Source: Burkholderia sp. Ax-1724 (GTDB taxonomy: Bacteria; Pseudomonadota; Gammaproteobacteria; Burkholderiales; Burkholderiaceae). From it: DNA of 64,000 nucleotides. Position 1 is the stretch's first letter. Each line of letters starts with the position of its first letter. The stretch spans positions 1-64,000 of the forward strand of contig NZ_VWWL01000010.1 in the NCBI RefSeq assembly GCF_011752995.1. Reading direction: 5' to 3'. The notes beneath the pieces are model-generated. The model saw only the letters and a list, made by a program, of their open reading frames with translations. It made no database searches and was not told the DNA's origin. This document shows, one piece after another, positions 28,311 to 37,903 of the stretch. Both the position numbers and the translations under genes were made by a program.

Positions 28311-29240
28311 TCAGGCCGAGCCGCTGCGCAGACGCCTGACCTCGGGGCATGGAGCGAGCGCCTGTACTTCTTCGACAATGCCGTTGCGCAGCGCGAGCGC
28401 GGCCGGGCTGGGCGACTTGTCCTCGGGTTCCACGATGCCGACCAGTCGCTCCACGCGTGGAGATTCGAGCGGGATGAACCTGAGCGACTCGCCGTTGTGC
28501 TGGTTCGAGAGGAAGGGCAGGACCGTGACGCCGACGCCGTTTTCCACCGCGGCGAGCAGCGTCGTGGTATTGGGGATGAACAGCGATTCCGGCTGGCCGA
28601 TCGCCGCCCGGACATCGGGCGACAGCGCCTGCATGATGCCGTTGCCGATGATCCGGCTGGCGGCCAGTTGTGGCCACTTCAGCTTTTTTCTTTTGAACAG
28701 CGGGTGACCCGCCGGGACGACCGCGCAGAGTGCATCCGCGAGGAGCGGCGAAAACCTGAGGCCGGAGCTGCTGTCCGGTTCGCTCGCGATGCCGAAGTCG
28801 ACCGTTCCCGATTTCACCCGCTCATGCACGTAGATCGTCGAGCCGTCTTCGACATGCAGATTGACGGTCGGATACGAGCGTACGAAGCGGCTGATGGCGC
28901 GGGGCAGGATTTCGTGCGCAATGGACGGCACGGCGGCGATCTTGACCCGCCCGAGGCGAACCTGGGCAACGTCGATCGCCGCCTGGATGGCCCGGTCGTA
29001 GTGTTCGACGAGCGATTTCGCTTCCCGATAGAACAGCGTGCCGAACGCGGTGAGCATCACCCGGTTGCCGCGTTCGAGCAGCCGGGCGCCCAAGGTGGTT
29101 TCGAGCTCGCGGATCGAAAGCGAGAGCGCCGGCTGGCTGCGAAATACCGCGGCGGCGGCGGCCTTGAATCCGCCATGCTCCACGACCGAGACGAAGTGCC
29201 GGATCTGCGTCATCTTGACATCGGGAAGTTGCTCGGCCAT
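28311..29240 (-). CDS. LysR-family regulator of the adjacent catabolic operon
   Basis: The 309-residue protein has the LysR winged helix-turn-helix in residues 10-70 (TQIRHFVSVVEHGGFKAAAAAVFRSQPALSLSIRELE, in parts). A periplasmic-binding-like effector domain follows (VKIAAVPSIAHEILPRAI, DFGIASEPDSSSGLRF, LPFLSNQHNG). It is divergent from the FAD-oxidoreductase/decarboxylase/ABC operon across a 327-bp gap, the usual layout for a LysR regulator and its target. The effector is probably the substrate or an intermediate of that pathway (inference). Confidence 0.92.
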   Translation of the reverse strand: MAEQLPDVKMTQIRHFVSVVEHGGFKAAAAAVFRSQPALSLSIRELETTLGARLLERGNRVMLTAFGTLFYREAKSLVEHYDRAIQAAIDVAQVRLGRVKIAAVPSIAHEILPRAISRFVRSYPTVNLHVEDGSTIYVHERVKSGTVDFGIASEPDSSSGLRFSPLLADALCAVVPAGHPLFKRKKLKWPQLAASRIIGNGIMQALSPDVRAAIGQPESLFIPNTTTLLAAVENGVGVTVLPFLSNQHNGESLRFIPLESPRVERLVGIVEPEDKSPSPAALALRNGIVEEVQALAPCPEVRRLRSGSA

Positions 29241-29567
29241 ATAAGTAAAGTAAATCGAAAGATTAAAAAATTAAACTTTTTTTATTCTACTCCGCACCTT
29301 ACGATCATCCCAATTTCTCTGTATGGGAACGCTGGGGATGGAGAAGGCCGCGCGGCCGGAGCCGGCCAGGGATATCCCTCGCACAGGAGCGTGGTGCATT
29401 GCGTGCCGCAACGGTGCCTGTAGAACACGCTGCAGCCGATGAGTCCGGTCGCGGCACCCGCAATCTCGCAGTGAGCAGTGGAAGTGTACGGAACGAGCCG
29501 ACGGATGCGCGGGCTTTGTTCGTCGTAGGAATCAACAGGGAATCAACCAATCCAGGTCCTGCAATCC
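29241..29567. promoter_or_regulatory. Divergent promoter region, LysR gene / catabolic operon
   Basis: This non-coding 327-bp gap has a strongly AT-rich core at about 29250-29290, directly upstream of the LysR start. It is the likely promoter and LysR-binding area for both directions. I could not identify a single convincing T-N11-A site among several possibilities. Confidence 0.4.
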
Positions 29568-31241
29568 ATGTCGATAATGTCCCCAAGATCAACCAAACAT
29601 CCTGCGTATGACGCCATCGTGATCGGCGGCGGCCATAACGGCCTCGTCAGCGCTTTCTATCTGGCGCGCGCGGGGCGGCGCGTGCTGGTTCTGGAGCGTC
29701 GTCGCGCGCTCGGCGGCCCGTGCGGCACGGTCGAGTACTTTCCGGGGCATCGTTCTTCGATTACCAATTCGACGGGCTCGCTCGAACAGACGATTGCCGC
29801 CGACATGCAGCTGGAGCGTCATGGGCTCCGCTTCATTTCCACCGACCCCACGTTGTTCACGCGGTTCGACACGGGACGTTACTTTGTCGGCTGGCGCGAT
29901 CAGAACCGCGTGCGGGAGCAGCTTGCCAGCTTTGCGAAAGGAGACGAGGAGCGCTTCTTCGGTCTGCTGGCGTACGTCGACCGGTTCGCCCAGGCACTCG
30001 GCGTCTCGCCGTTCGAGCCGCCGCCTTCGTTGCGCGACATGCTGGCAAAGATCGATTCGCCGGAACTGGAGGACGCGTTCGGCAAGTTTTTCTTCGGCAG
30101 TATCCGGGACCTCGCGGAAGAGTGGCTGCAGTCGGAAGAGGCGAGGGCACTGATCGCGATCCGCGGCTGCGTGGCCGTTCAGGCGGGGCCAAGCACGCCG
30201 GGCACCGCGGTCCCCATGCTGATCCGCCCGCTTTCGCTCGCGGCACGTAAGCCGACCTCGCCCGACGATCCACGGTTGATGCCGCTGCGGGGTTCGACCG
30301 GTTTTCCGAAGGGCGGCATGGGCGCGATCATCGCGGCGATGGCTCGCGCGGTCGTCGAGGCCGGCGGGGAGATCCGGACCGACGTCGCGGTGCGGCGGAT
30401 TCTCGTCGAGAACGGCGCGGCCGTTGGCGTGGAAACGGCGAGTGGCGAGTGCTTCCGGGCTCCCGTCGTCGTCTCGAATGCCAATCCCAAGACCACGCTG
30501 CTCGATCTGCTGCCCGCCGGTGCGATTCGCGCCAACACGCTGGAGCGCGTGCGCCGGATTCCGATGAAAGGGTCCGCGTTCAAGATCGCGCTGTCGCTCG
30601 ATCGACCGCCGCATGTCGCCGATGGCGCGACGGACGAGGAAACCCGCCAGATCGCCAGTTGCCAGTTCCGGATTGCGCCCAGCGTCGAATACATGGACCG
30701 CGCCTTCGACCAGGCGAAGCATGGCGTGCCGTCCGAGCGGCCGCTCATGTGGGGACTCTGTCCGTCGATGATCGATCCCGACCTCGCGCCCCCGGGGCGC
30801 CATCTGCTCAGTATCAACGTTTGGCACGCGCCCTATGCACTGAAGGACGGCGTATGGGATGCCGCCACTCGCGACGCGTTCGGCGACCGGTGCATCAAGG
30901 TGCTCGACGAATACATGCCGGGCATCAAGGACAGCATCGTCGATCACCGCTACATGAGCCCGCTCGATCTCGAGAACGAGTACGGGCTGCTGGAAGGCAA
31001 CGTGATCCAGGGCGACAACCTGGCCGGGCAGATGTTCTCGTTGCGGCCGATGGCCGGCATGTCCGATTACCGCGCGCCGGTCGACGGACTCTACTTCTGC
31101 GGCACCGGCACCTGGCCGGCCGGATTCGTCTCGGGCATTCCGGGGCACAACGCCGCGCACCAGATTCTCAGCGATACCGCGAGACGTAACGCGGACTGCG
31201 AGATGACCACCGAAAGCGAACTATCGAGGCAGGCAGGCTGA
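29568..31241 (+). CDS. FAD-dependent oxidoreductase (phytoene desaturase/PYROXD2-like)
   Basis: The 557-residue flavoprotein has the Rossmann dinucleotide motif YDAIVIGGGHNGLVSAFYLARAG near the N-terminus (given in part) and the ERRRALGGPCGT follow-on. It also has STGFPKGGMGAIIAAMARAV in the middle and the family's C-terminal FAD motif GLYFCGTGTWPAGFVSGIPG. This is the carotenoid-desaturase-like amine-oxidoreductase branch. The substrate is unknown; an oxidation or desaturation of an imported compound is inferred. Starts at 29568 and 29577 are both possible. It lies 1 bp before the next gene, heading a compact operon. Confidence 0.85.
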   Translation: MSIMSPRSTKHPAYDAIVIGGGHNGLVSAFYLARAGRRVLVLERRRALGGPCGTVEYFPGHRSSITNSTGSLEQTIAADMQLERHGLRFISTDPTLFTRFDTGRYFVGWRDQNRVREQLASFAKGDEERFFGLLAYVDRFAQALGVSPFEPPPSLRDMLAKIDSPELEDAFGKFFFGSIRDLAEEWLQSEEARALIAIRGCVAVQAGPSTPGTAVPMLIRPLSLAARKPTSPDDPRLMPLRGSTGFPKGGMGAIIAAMARAVVEAGGEIRTDVAVRRILVENGAAVGVETASGECFRAPVVVSNANPKTTLLDLLPAGAIRANTLERVRRIPMKGSAFKIALSLDRPPHVADGATDEETRQIASCQFRIAPSVEYMDRAFDQAKHGVPSERPLMWGLCPSMIDPDLAPPGRHLLSINVWHAPYALKDGVWDAATRDAFGDRCIKVLDEYMPGIKDSIVDHRYMSPLDLENEYGLLEGNVIQGDNLAGQMFSLRPMAGMSDYRAPVDGLYFCGTGTWPAGFVSGIPGHNAAHQILSDTARRNADCEMTTESELSRQAG

Positions 31242-31242
31242 C

Positions 31243-31767
31243 ATGACAGATCAACACGAGATTCCCACACCCTTGAGCGCGGCACGGCTTGTCGAGGTTC
31301 TGCGACAGGCGCGTATTTCGCACGTGGTCATCGTACCCGACACGTATCAGGAAACCTTCATCGCGGCGATCGAAGCCGCGCCCGACCTGCAGACCGTCTA
31401 TGCATGCAGCGAGGACGAAGCGATCGGCATCAATGCCGGGCTGTATGCGATGGGCCACAGGCCGCTGCTGACGATTCAGAACAACGGCTTCTATGCGTGC
31501 CTCAACACGATTCGCGGCATCTCGCTCGACGCCGGCGTGCCGACCGTCATGCTGATCGGCCAGTACGGCAACAAGGCGGCGACGCCGATGGAGCAGCACC
31601 CGCAGCGCATGGTGCGGCTGCTCGAACCGACGCTCGACATGTGGGGCGTGCCGTCGCTGCGGCTGTGGCATGACGCCGATCTCGGGAAGATTCCCGACGT
31701 GTACGAGCAGGCATTGCAGCAGCAGTCCCCCTGGGCACTCGTTGTCCCCATTCCTACCGGAGTCTGA
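31243..31767 (+). CDS. ThDP-dependent decarboxylase, PYR-domain subunit (ComD-like)
   Basis: The 174-residue protein is the pyrimidine-binding half of a split ThDP enzyme, like sulfopyruvate decarboxylase ComD or the N-terminal half of phosphonopyruvate decarboxylase. The block YACSEDEAIGINAGLYAMG contains the catalytic Glu, and NNGFYACLNTIRG and GVPTVMLIGQYGNKA are family-typical. It follows the FAD gene by 1 bp and precedes the PP-domain subunit by 4 bp, so both halves are made together. The 2-oxo acid decarboxylated is not known; phosphono- or sulfo-pyruvate are precedents. Confidence 0.85.
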   Translation: MTDQHEIPTPLSAARLVEVLRQARISHVVIVPDTYQETFIAAIEAAPDLQTVYACSEDEAIGINAGLYAMGHRPLLTIQNNGFYACLNTIRGISLDAGVPTVMLIGQYGNKAATPMEQHPQRMVRLLEPTLDMWGVPSLRLWHDADLGKIPDVYEQALQQQSPWALVVPIPTGV

Positions 31768-31771
31768 GCAT

Positions 31772-32371
31772 ATGTTGCGAGAGGAAGTCATCCGGATTCT
31801 GGCGGACGTGTGCCGCAAGAACCAGTATCTGTCGGTTGCCACCATGCAGGCCACGCCTGTATGGCATGCGCTCGATCCCGAGGCACCGTTGCATATCGAC
31901 ATGCTCGGCTGCATGGGCAGCGCCTCGTCGCTGGGTCTCGGCATGGCGCTCGGTGCGCCGGACAAACGTGTCGTGACCGTCGACGGCGACGGTTGCGTGA
32001 CGATGCAACTGGCCACGCTGGTGACGATCGGCGAAGCGCGTGCGCGCAATTACACGCTGATCGTGATGAACAACGGCCTTTACGAAACGTCCGGCAACCA
32101 GCCGATTCCCGGTGCCGCCACGGCCGATTTCGTTGCGCTCGCGCAGGCCTCGGGCTTCAGGAACAGCACGCGCATCGACGACGTCGACGATCTGCGCGCG
32201 CGCATCGCCACGCTGATCGAGGCCGAAGGACCGAATTTCATCGCACTTAACATAGACAGGGCAAGCGCATGCAAAAGTTGGCCGACATTGTCGATGCGAG
32301 ACCAGATCCAGGCCATGCGCCGGACGTTCGGCGGCGCTCATGGCGGTTCGGAGCAGTCGGCTGGCGCGTAA
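31772..32371 (+). CDS. ThDP-dependent decarboxylase, PP-domain subunit (ComE-like)
   Basis: The 199-residue protein is the diphosphate-binding half. It has MGSASSLGLGMALGAPDKRV, then the ThDP/Mg signature VDGDGCVTMQLATL ending in MNNGLYETSGNQP (GDG...NN). The ATG at 31772 gives MLREEVIRILADV; the longer frame from 31670 lies within the previous gene. With the PYR subunit it should form an alpha2beta2-type decarboxylase. The last about 35 residues (after NIDRAS) extend past the usual fold. The stop overlaps the next start as TAATG. Confidence 0.85.
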   Translation: MLREEVIRILADVCRKNQYLSVATMQATPVWHALDPEAPLHIDMLGCMGSASSLGLGMALGAPDKRVVTVDGDGCVTMQLATLVTIGEARARNYTLIVMNNGLYETSGNQPIPGAATADFVALAQASGFRNSTRIDDVDDLRARIATLIEAEGPNFIALNIDRASACKSWPTLSMRDQIQAMRRTFGGAHGGSEQSAGA

Positions 32372-33315
32372 TGCGTGTCCTGCTGCGGCGGGTCGCGTTC
32401 GGGATCGGCACGCTCGTGTTCGTCTCGCTGCTCATCTTCGCGGGTACGCATCTGTTGCCGGGAGACGTGGCGGAGGTGGTGCTCGGGCAGGACGCCACGC
32501 CGCAGACGCTCACGGCGTTTCGCCATGACGCGGGCCTCGACAGGCCGCTCTACACGCAATATCTGACGTGGGTGTCGGGCGCGCTGCACGGCAATCTCGG
32601 CAAGTCCTATGCAAGCGGCCGCAGCGTGTCGGCGCTCATTGCGTCGCGCTTGCCGGCCACGTTGCTGCTCGGTGGCCTGACGGCTCTCGTGGCCCTGCCT
32701 TTGGCGGTGGCGCTGGGTCTTTACGCAGCGGCGCGAGCCGGAACCTGGCCCGACCGGCTGATTACGAACACCAGCCTGATTACCGCGTCGGGACCGGAGT
32801 TCATGTTCGCCGCGTTTCTGATTCTCGTGTTCTCGGTGCAGTTGGGCTGGTTGCCCGCGACCTCCTACATGTTCGGCGAGGTGACGCTCGGTTCGCATCT
32901 GCGGCGCCTCGCGCTGCCGGTGATGACGCTGGTCATTTCGGTCTTTGCGCCGACGACGCGCATGACGCGCAGCTCCATCCTCAACGTGCTCGGCTCGCCG
33001 TATGTGGAGATGGCGTTGCTCAAGGGCGTTCCCCGTTCGAGGATTCTCGTGCGCCACGCGTTGCCGAACGCGATCGGGCCGATCGCCAACGTGATCGGTA
33101 TCAGTCTCGGCTACCTCGTCAGCGGGGTCGTGGTGGTGGAGGTGATCTTCTCCTATGCGGGCATGGGCAAGCTGATGATCGACAGCGTGGCGGTGCGGGA
33201 TCTTCCTTTGGTACAGGGCTGTGCGATGGTGTTCGGGACGATCTACGTCGGCCTGAACATGGCGACGGATCTGCTGGCACTGGCGGGCAGTCCGAGACTG
33301 CGGAGCAGGACATGA
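32371..33315 (+). CDS. ABC transporter permease (DppB/OppB type)
   Basis: This 314-residue permease of the peptide/nickel/opine importer family starts MRVLLRRVAFGIGTLVFVSL. Six transmembrane helices are evident, and the EAA-like loop SPYVEMALLKGVPRSRILVRHALPNAIGP contacts the ATPase. The ATG at 32371 shares its first base with the preceding stop; the longer frame from 32269 is inside the previous gene. It works with the next three genes as a full importer. Confidence 0.92.
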   Translation: MRVLLRRVAFGIGTLVFVSLLIFAGTHLLPGDVAEVVLGQDATPQTLTAFRHDAGLDRPLYTQYLTWVSGALHGNLGKSYASGRSVSALIASRLPATLLLGGLTALVALPLAVALGLYAAARAGTWPDRLITNTSLITASGPEFMFAAFLILVFSVQLGWLPATSYMFGEVTLGSHLRRLALPVMTLVISVFAPTTRMTRSSILNVLGSPYVEMALLKGVPRSRILVRHALPNAIGPIANVIGISLGYLVSGVVVVEVIFSYAGMGKLMIDSVAVRDLPLVQGCAMVFGTIYVGLNMATDLLALAGSPRLRSRT

Positions 33316-34157
33316 ATATCGCGCGCATTTTCCATGGCGGACGGACGGGGAGCGTGCCGAAACTGCCGCTGATCGTGATCGTGCTCTGGATACTGGTTGC
33401 CCTCGCCGCGCCATGGATCGCACCGTGGTCGCAGCGCGAGATCATCGGGGATCCTTACGGTGTGCCGCAGCATGGGGCGATCCTCGGGATGGACTATTTC
33501 GGCCGCGACATGCTTTCGCGGATCATCTTCGGTTCGCGCACGACCATCGTGCTCGCGGTTGCCGCGAACCTGATCGCTTCCGGCGTCGGTATCACGATCG
33601 GCTTTTTTTCGGCCTATGCGAAGGGCTGGATCGACGAGGCCATCGGGCGTGTGATGGACGGGCTGATGGCACTGCCGACGATCATGTTTGCGCTGGTTTG
33701 CGTCTCCGCGCTCGGGTCGTCTGAAATGGTGCTGGTCTGCACCGTCGGCCTGATCGAATCCGTGCGCGTGTATCGCGTGGCCCGGGCCGTGGGGTTGGAC
33801 AACCTGGCACGCGACTACGTCGATCTCGCGCATTTGCGCGGAGAAAGCGTCTTCTGGATTCTGTTTCGCGAGGCACTCCCGAATGCCTACCCGCCGCTGC
33901 TGACCGACTTCGGCGTGCGCTTCGCCGCGACGGTCATGCTGCTGAGTGCCGTGAGCTTCCTGGGATTGGGCGTACAGCCGCCAGCCGCAGACTGGGGAAT
34001 GATGGTGCGCGAGAACCTGGCCGGATTGCGCCTGGGGTCGATTGCCGCGGTGTTTCCCGCACTCGCGATTTTCTCGGTCACGTTTTCGGCCAACAAACTG
34101 GTGGACTGGTTTCTGCGGCGCTCGCAGCGCGATATTTCCACGGAGTTCCTGGCATGA
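33312..34157 (+). CDS. ABC transporter permease (DppC/OppC type)
   Basis: The 281-residue second permease starts MNIARIFHGGRTG with the ATG at 33312 overlapping the previous stop (ATGA). It shows GMDYFGRDMLSRIIFGSRTT, typical of OppC, and the coupling loop ARDYVDLAHLRGESVFWILFREALPNAYPPLLTD. About six membrane helices are present. It forms the membrane channel with the preceding permease. Confidence 0.92.
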   Translation: MNIARIFHGGRTGSVPKLPLIVIVLWILVALAAPWIAPWSQREIIGDPYGVPQHGAILGMDYFGRDMLSRIIFGSRTTIVLAVAANLIASGVGITIGFFSAYAKGWIDEAIGRVMDGLMALPTIMFALVCVSALGSSEMVLVCTVGLIESVRVYRVARAVGLDNLARDYVDLAHLRGESVFWILFREALPNAYPPLLTDFGVRFAATVMLLSAVSFLGLGVQPPAADWGMMVRENLAGLRLGSIAAVFPALAIFSVTFSANKLVDWFLRRSQRDISTEFLA

Positions 34158-35785
34158 GCGAATTGATGCGTTTCGAAAACCTGAACGTATCGGTGTCGTC
34201 GGGTACGCTCGTGAATGACTTCAGCCTGTCGGTACAACAGGGCGAGGTGGTGGCGCTGATCGGCGAATCGGGCGCCGGGAAGTCGACTATTGGGCTCGCG
34301 GCGCTAGGCTATGCCCGCGCGGGATGCCGTCTTGCCAGCGGACGGATCATGTTCCGCGGCAGCGATCTTGCACGGATAGGACAACGCGGGGCACGTCTCG
34401 TGCGCGGCGCCAAGGTGGCGTATATCGCGCAGAGCGCGGCCACCGCCTTCAATCCGGCTATCCGGATCGTCGACCAGATCATGGAGGCCACCGCCGTTCA
34501 CGGCAAGGGCAATCGCAGGGTCGCATACGGGCGTGCGTTGGAACTCGCGAGAAGCATGGGGCTCGGCGCGGCGGACGAGATGATGCGCCGGTTTCCCCAT
34601 GAACTGAGCGGAGGTCAGTTGCAGCGCCTGATGACCGTCATGGCGCTGATGTGCCGGCCGGAGTTGCTGGTTCTGGACGAGCCGACGACGGCGATCGACG
34701 TGACCACGCAGTTGGGGGTGCTCGCTTCGCTCAAACGCATCATCCAGCAGGAAAAGGTGGCGTGCCTGTATATCAGCCACGATCTGGCGGTCGTTGCCCA
34801 GATGGCAGACCGGATCGTCGTGCTGCGTCATGGCGGGAAGGTCGAGGAAGGCGAGGCGCGGCAACTGCTGACGTCACCGCGGTGCGACTATACGCGCGAG
34901 CTGATTGCGGCGGCGAGTGCGGGGCTGTCGAACAGGACAGCCGAGGCGCCGGTGGCTTCCAGTGAGCCCGATGTGCCCGATGCGCCCGGCGCGCCCGTAC
35001 TCGAAATCCGCCATGCGGTCGCGAGGTATGGCCGCGGCAAGCCGACGCTGAACGATGTGTCGCTGACCGTTCGCCGGGGTGAATTCGTTGCGATCGTCGG
35101 TGAATCGGGGTCCGGCAAAAGTACGCTCGCGAGAGTGGCGACCGGGTTGCTGCCTATCGCGAGCGGCGAGTTGCTGCTGAATGGCAAGCCGCTTGCCCCG
35201 TCGCTTCGGCGGCGCGGCATGGAGGAACTGCGAAGCGTGCAACTGGTGCTGCAACATCCGGACCTTGCATTGAATCCGCGCATTACCGTTGGGGCTGCAA
35301 TCGGGCGGCCGCTGGAACGGTATTTCGGGTTGAAGGGGGCGGCCCGCGAGAAGCGGGTCGCCGAATTGCTGCGGCTCGTCGAACTGCCCGAGGAGGTGGC
35401 GCAGCGCTTGCCTTCGCAATTGTCCGGCGGGCAGAAACAGCGCGCCAACCTGGCGCGCGCGCTGGCGGCCGAGCCTGATCTGCTGGTTTGTGACGAAGTG
35501 ACGGCTGCGCTCGATTCGATCGTCAGTTCGCGCATCCTGGCGTTGTTGTCGACTCTGCGGAGGCAACTCGGCACGGCCTGCATTTTCATTACTCACGATG
35601 TTTCGAAAGCCTCGAAACTCGCCGACCAGATCTACGTGATGCATCAGGGGCAGGTGGTGGAGTCCGGTCAGTCGCCGGAGGTGGTCGCGCATCCGCAGCA
35701 CCCGTACACGCAGGCGCTATTTAACGCGATACCGGAACTCAGGACCGACTGGCTGAAAGAGCGCATGCCGGGTCTGGCGGCATGA
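34154..35785 (+). CDS. Fused double ABC ATPase (DppD-DppF type)
   Basis: The 543-residue protein contains two nucleotide-binding domains in one chain. The first has Walker A GESGAGKST, signature LSGGQLQRL and Walker B LLVLDEP. The second, from about residue 280, has GESGSGKST, LSGGQKQRANLARAL and LLVCDEVTAALD. In the second Walker B the usual DEP is DEV, but the catalytic Glu is kept. Linker residues are Pro/Ala-rich. ATGA overlaps at both ends couple it to the permease and the binding protein. Confidence 0.92.
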   Translation: MSELMRFENLNVSVSSGTLVNDFSLSVQQGEVVALIGESGAGKSTIGLAALGYARAGCRLASGRIMFRGSDLARIGQRGARLVRGAKVAYIAQSAATAFNPAIRIVDQIMEATAVHGKGNRRVAYGRALELARSMGLGAADEMMRRFPHELSGGQLQRLMTVMALMCRPELLVLDEPTTAIDVTTQLGVLASLKRIIQQEKVACLYISHDLAVVAQMADRIVVLRHGGKVEEGEARQLLTSPRCDYTRELIAAASAGLSNRTAEAPVASSEPDVPDAPGAPVLEIRHAVARYGRGKPTLNDVSLTVRRGEFVAIVGESGSGKSTLARVATGLLPIASGELLLNGKPLAPSLRRRGMEELRSVQLVLQHPDLALNPRITVGAAIGRPLERYFGLKGAAREKRVAELLRLVELPEEVAQRLPSQLSGGQKQRANLARALAAEPDLLVCDEVTAALDSIVSSRILALLSTLRRQLGTACIFITHDVSKASKLADQIYVMHQGQVVESGQSPEVVAHPQHPYTQALFNAIPELRTDWLKERMPGLAA

Positions 35786-37407
35786 CGGACGAACGCGAGC
35801 CGTCCCGGCCACTATCTCGAACGGAGAACAGAAGACGCATGAACGGCGAATGGGCTCACGATGGAAAAATGTCGCGGCGCGGTTTCCTGGGGGCGGCGGC
35901 GGCCGGTGTTGCCGTGGCGCTCGGCGGTGGGCTGACCTATGCCGATGCGGCAGCGGCTTCCGTGCCGCGGCGTGGCGGCCGTCTGCGCATCGCGTGGTCG
36001 CAGCAGAGCATCAACGACACCCTCAATCCCTTGAGGATGAACCAGAACCTCGACTTTCTGCGCGTCTATTCGCTGATGAGTCCGCTCGTGAAGTGGGACA
36101 GGCAGTTCCAGGCATCGCCCGATCTTGCCGTCGAGTGGAACCCGAATGCCGACATGTCGGTCTGGTCGTTCCGGTTGAGACAAGGCGTGGTGTTCCAGAA
36201 CGGCAAGCCGCTGGTTCCGGAGGACGTGGTCTATTCGCTCAATCTTCATCGGCAGCCGGGTTCCGTGTCGATGGTGCGCTCGTATTTCTCGGACGTCACC
36301 GATATCCGCAAGGACGGAGTGGATCGGGTCGTCGTGACGCTGAAGGCGCCTAACGCCGACTTTCCCGTGCTGCTCGGTGATCCGCATACGGTCATCGTTC
36401 CCGAGGGATTTGCCAACTGGGATCGTCCGGTCGGCACCGGCCCGTTCGAGCTCGTCGAGTTCAGACCCGGTATCGGCATGGTGGCGCGCCGGTTTGCCAA
36501 TCACTACAAGGCCGATACCGTTTATGTGGACGAGGTCGAAACGTTCGGCATTTCGGATACCGGCGCCCGCATGGACGCGCTGATTTCGGGGGACGCGCAT
36601 TACATCAACCGGGTTGACGCACGTACCGCCACGTTGCTCGACCGGAACCCTCGCGCAAAGCTGGTCGATTCCAAGGCATCGCGAAAGCTCTGCATCAACA
36701 CGATGGCCAATGGCGCGCCGTTCGACGATATCAATCTGCGCACCGCGATCAAGTATGCGGTCGATCGCGCGGAGATGGTCAAGCGCGTACTGAACGGATA
36801 CGGGCAGGTTGCCAATGATCTTCCGATCGGACCCAGGGACCGATATTACGACCATGATCTGCCGCAACGCGAGTTCGATCTGGACAAGGCCCGGTTCTAC
36901 TACAAAAAGTCGGGATTTAGCGGGCAGCTCAACCTGTTCACGTCGGACGTCAATTACGGCGCGCCCGCGACGGATTTTGCGCTGGAACTGCAGGAAACCG
37001 CGGGCCGGGTCGGGATACCGATCAACCTCACGCGCTTGCCGGCGGAAGGCTATTACGCACAGGTCAGCGGAAAGAAGGCGTTTAACGTGACCAACTGGTT
37101 TCCGCGCGCGACGCTGGATCTGGAACTACGCAGTGTCAGCCTGTCGAATTCGCCGCAGCCGGAGACCGGCTACCGGAATCCGAAACTGGATGCCCTGGCG
37201 CTGGAGGCACGGCGCACGCCGGACGGACCCAAACGGGCCGAACTGTATGCGCAGGTGCAGAAGATTCTGTGGGACGCGGACGGCAGAACCATTCCGGTAT
37301 TCGTGGATTTTCTCGACGGACGCGCCGCGAACGTGCAAGGCGTCGTTCCCCATCCTTTTTCGGAAGCCGCCGGGTTGCGACTGTGCGAAGAAGTATGGCT
37401 TGCCTAG
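35782..37407 (+). CDS. Peptide/opine-type ABC substrate-binding protein (Tat-exported)
   Basis: This 541-residue family-5 solute-binding protein has a twin-arginine signal at residues about 30-55 (MSRRGFLGAAAAGVAVALGG), so it is probably folded or cofactor-bound before export. The mature part has RRGGRLRIAWSQQSINDTLNP, DVVYSLNLHRQPGS and VGTGPFELVEFRPG, as in DppA/OppA. The start at 35782 overlaps the ATPase stop; an ATG at 35869 right at the Tat motif is an alternative. It sets the importer's specificity, which cannot be read from sequence. Confidence 0.9.
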   Translation: MTDEREPSRPLSRTENRRRMNGEWAHDGKMSRRGFLGAAAAGVAVALGGGLTYADAAAASVPRRGGRLRIAWSQQSINDTLNPLRMNQNLDFLRVYSLMSPLVKWDRQFQASPDLAVEWNPNADMSVWSFRLRQGVVFQNGKPLVPEDVVYSLNLHRQPGSVSMVRSYFSDVTDIRKDGVDRVVVTLKAPNADFPVLLGDPHTVIVPEGFANWDRPVGTGPFELVEFRPGIGMVARRFANHYKADTVYVDEVETFGISDTGARMDALISGDAHYINRVDARTATLLDRNPRAKLVDSKASRKLCINTMANGAPFDDINLRTAIKYAVDRAEMVKRVLNGYGQVANDLPIGPRDRYYDHDLPQREFDLDKARFYYKKSGFSGQLNLFTSDVNYGAPATDFALELQETAGRVGIPINLTRLPAEGYYAQVSGKKAFNVTNWFPRATLDLELRSVSLSNSPQPETGYRNPKLDALALEARRTPDGPKRAELYAQVQKILWDADGRTIPVFVDFLDGRAANVQGVVPHPFSEAAGLRLCEEVWLA

Positions 37408-37480
37408 GAGACCGATGGATTTCCGCCTTTTCCGCATCGCTCTGTAAAGGGCGATGGCCGTACGCACATGAACCTTGGGG

Positions 37481-37795
37481 ATGAGCATGGCCTTTCTTGT
37501 CATTGTCGATCATTTCTGTCATCCGGGCCGCGAGGCCGATGCCGTCGAGCGCATCGAGCGCAACGGCAAGTTGATGGCGCAGGTCGATGGATTCCTGTTC
37601 CGCTACCGGACATCGGACCCGAAAGATGCGTCGGCGATCACGACGGTGACGGGCTGGGAAACGGAGTCGGCCTATCGGGCCTGGCTTGAGTTGAAGCCCG
37701 GCGATGCCGCCACGCCGTCGCCTTACCGGCACTTCGTCAGCCGCGGGCTTTTCGTGGAATCGGCCTGCATCGCCGGGAACGGTCGCAGTACCTGA
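37481..37795 (+). CDS. Antibiotic-biosynthesis-monooxygenase (ABM) fold protein
   Basis: The 104-residue protein has the dimeric ferredoxin-like ABM layout: FLVIVDHFCHPGREADAVERIERNGKLMAQVDGFLFRYR (in parts), TTVTGWETESAYRAWLEL and FVSRGLFVES. Relatives are cofactor-free monooxygenases or heme-degrading enzymes. Starts at 37481 and 37487 are both preceded by a G-rich ribosome site. It lies 73 bp after the binding-protein gene, probably in the same operon. Confidence 0.75.
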   Translation: MSMAFLVIVDHFCHPGREADAVERIERNGKLMAQVDGFLFRYRTSDPKDASAITTVTGWETESAYRAWLELKPGDAATPSPYRHFVSRGLFVESACIAGNGRST

Positions 37796-37903
37796 TTCGG
37801 CTCGGCATTGCATTCATGCATCTATTTATTTGCGCTCATTAAATCGTATTACTAAATGATTTGTCTGGATGAAATCCGGTCGAACTACAACGATGAGGGG
37901 AAG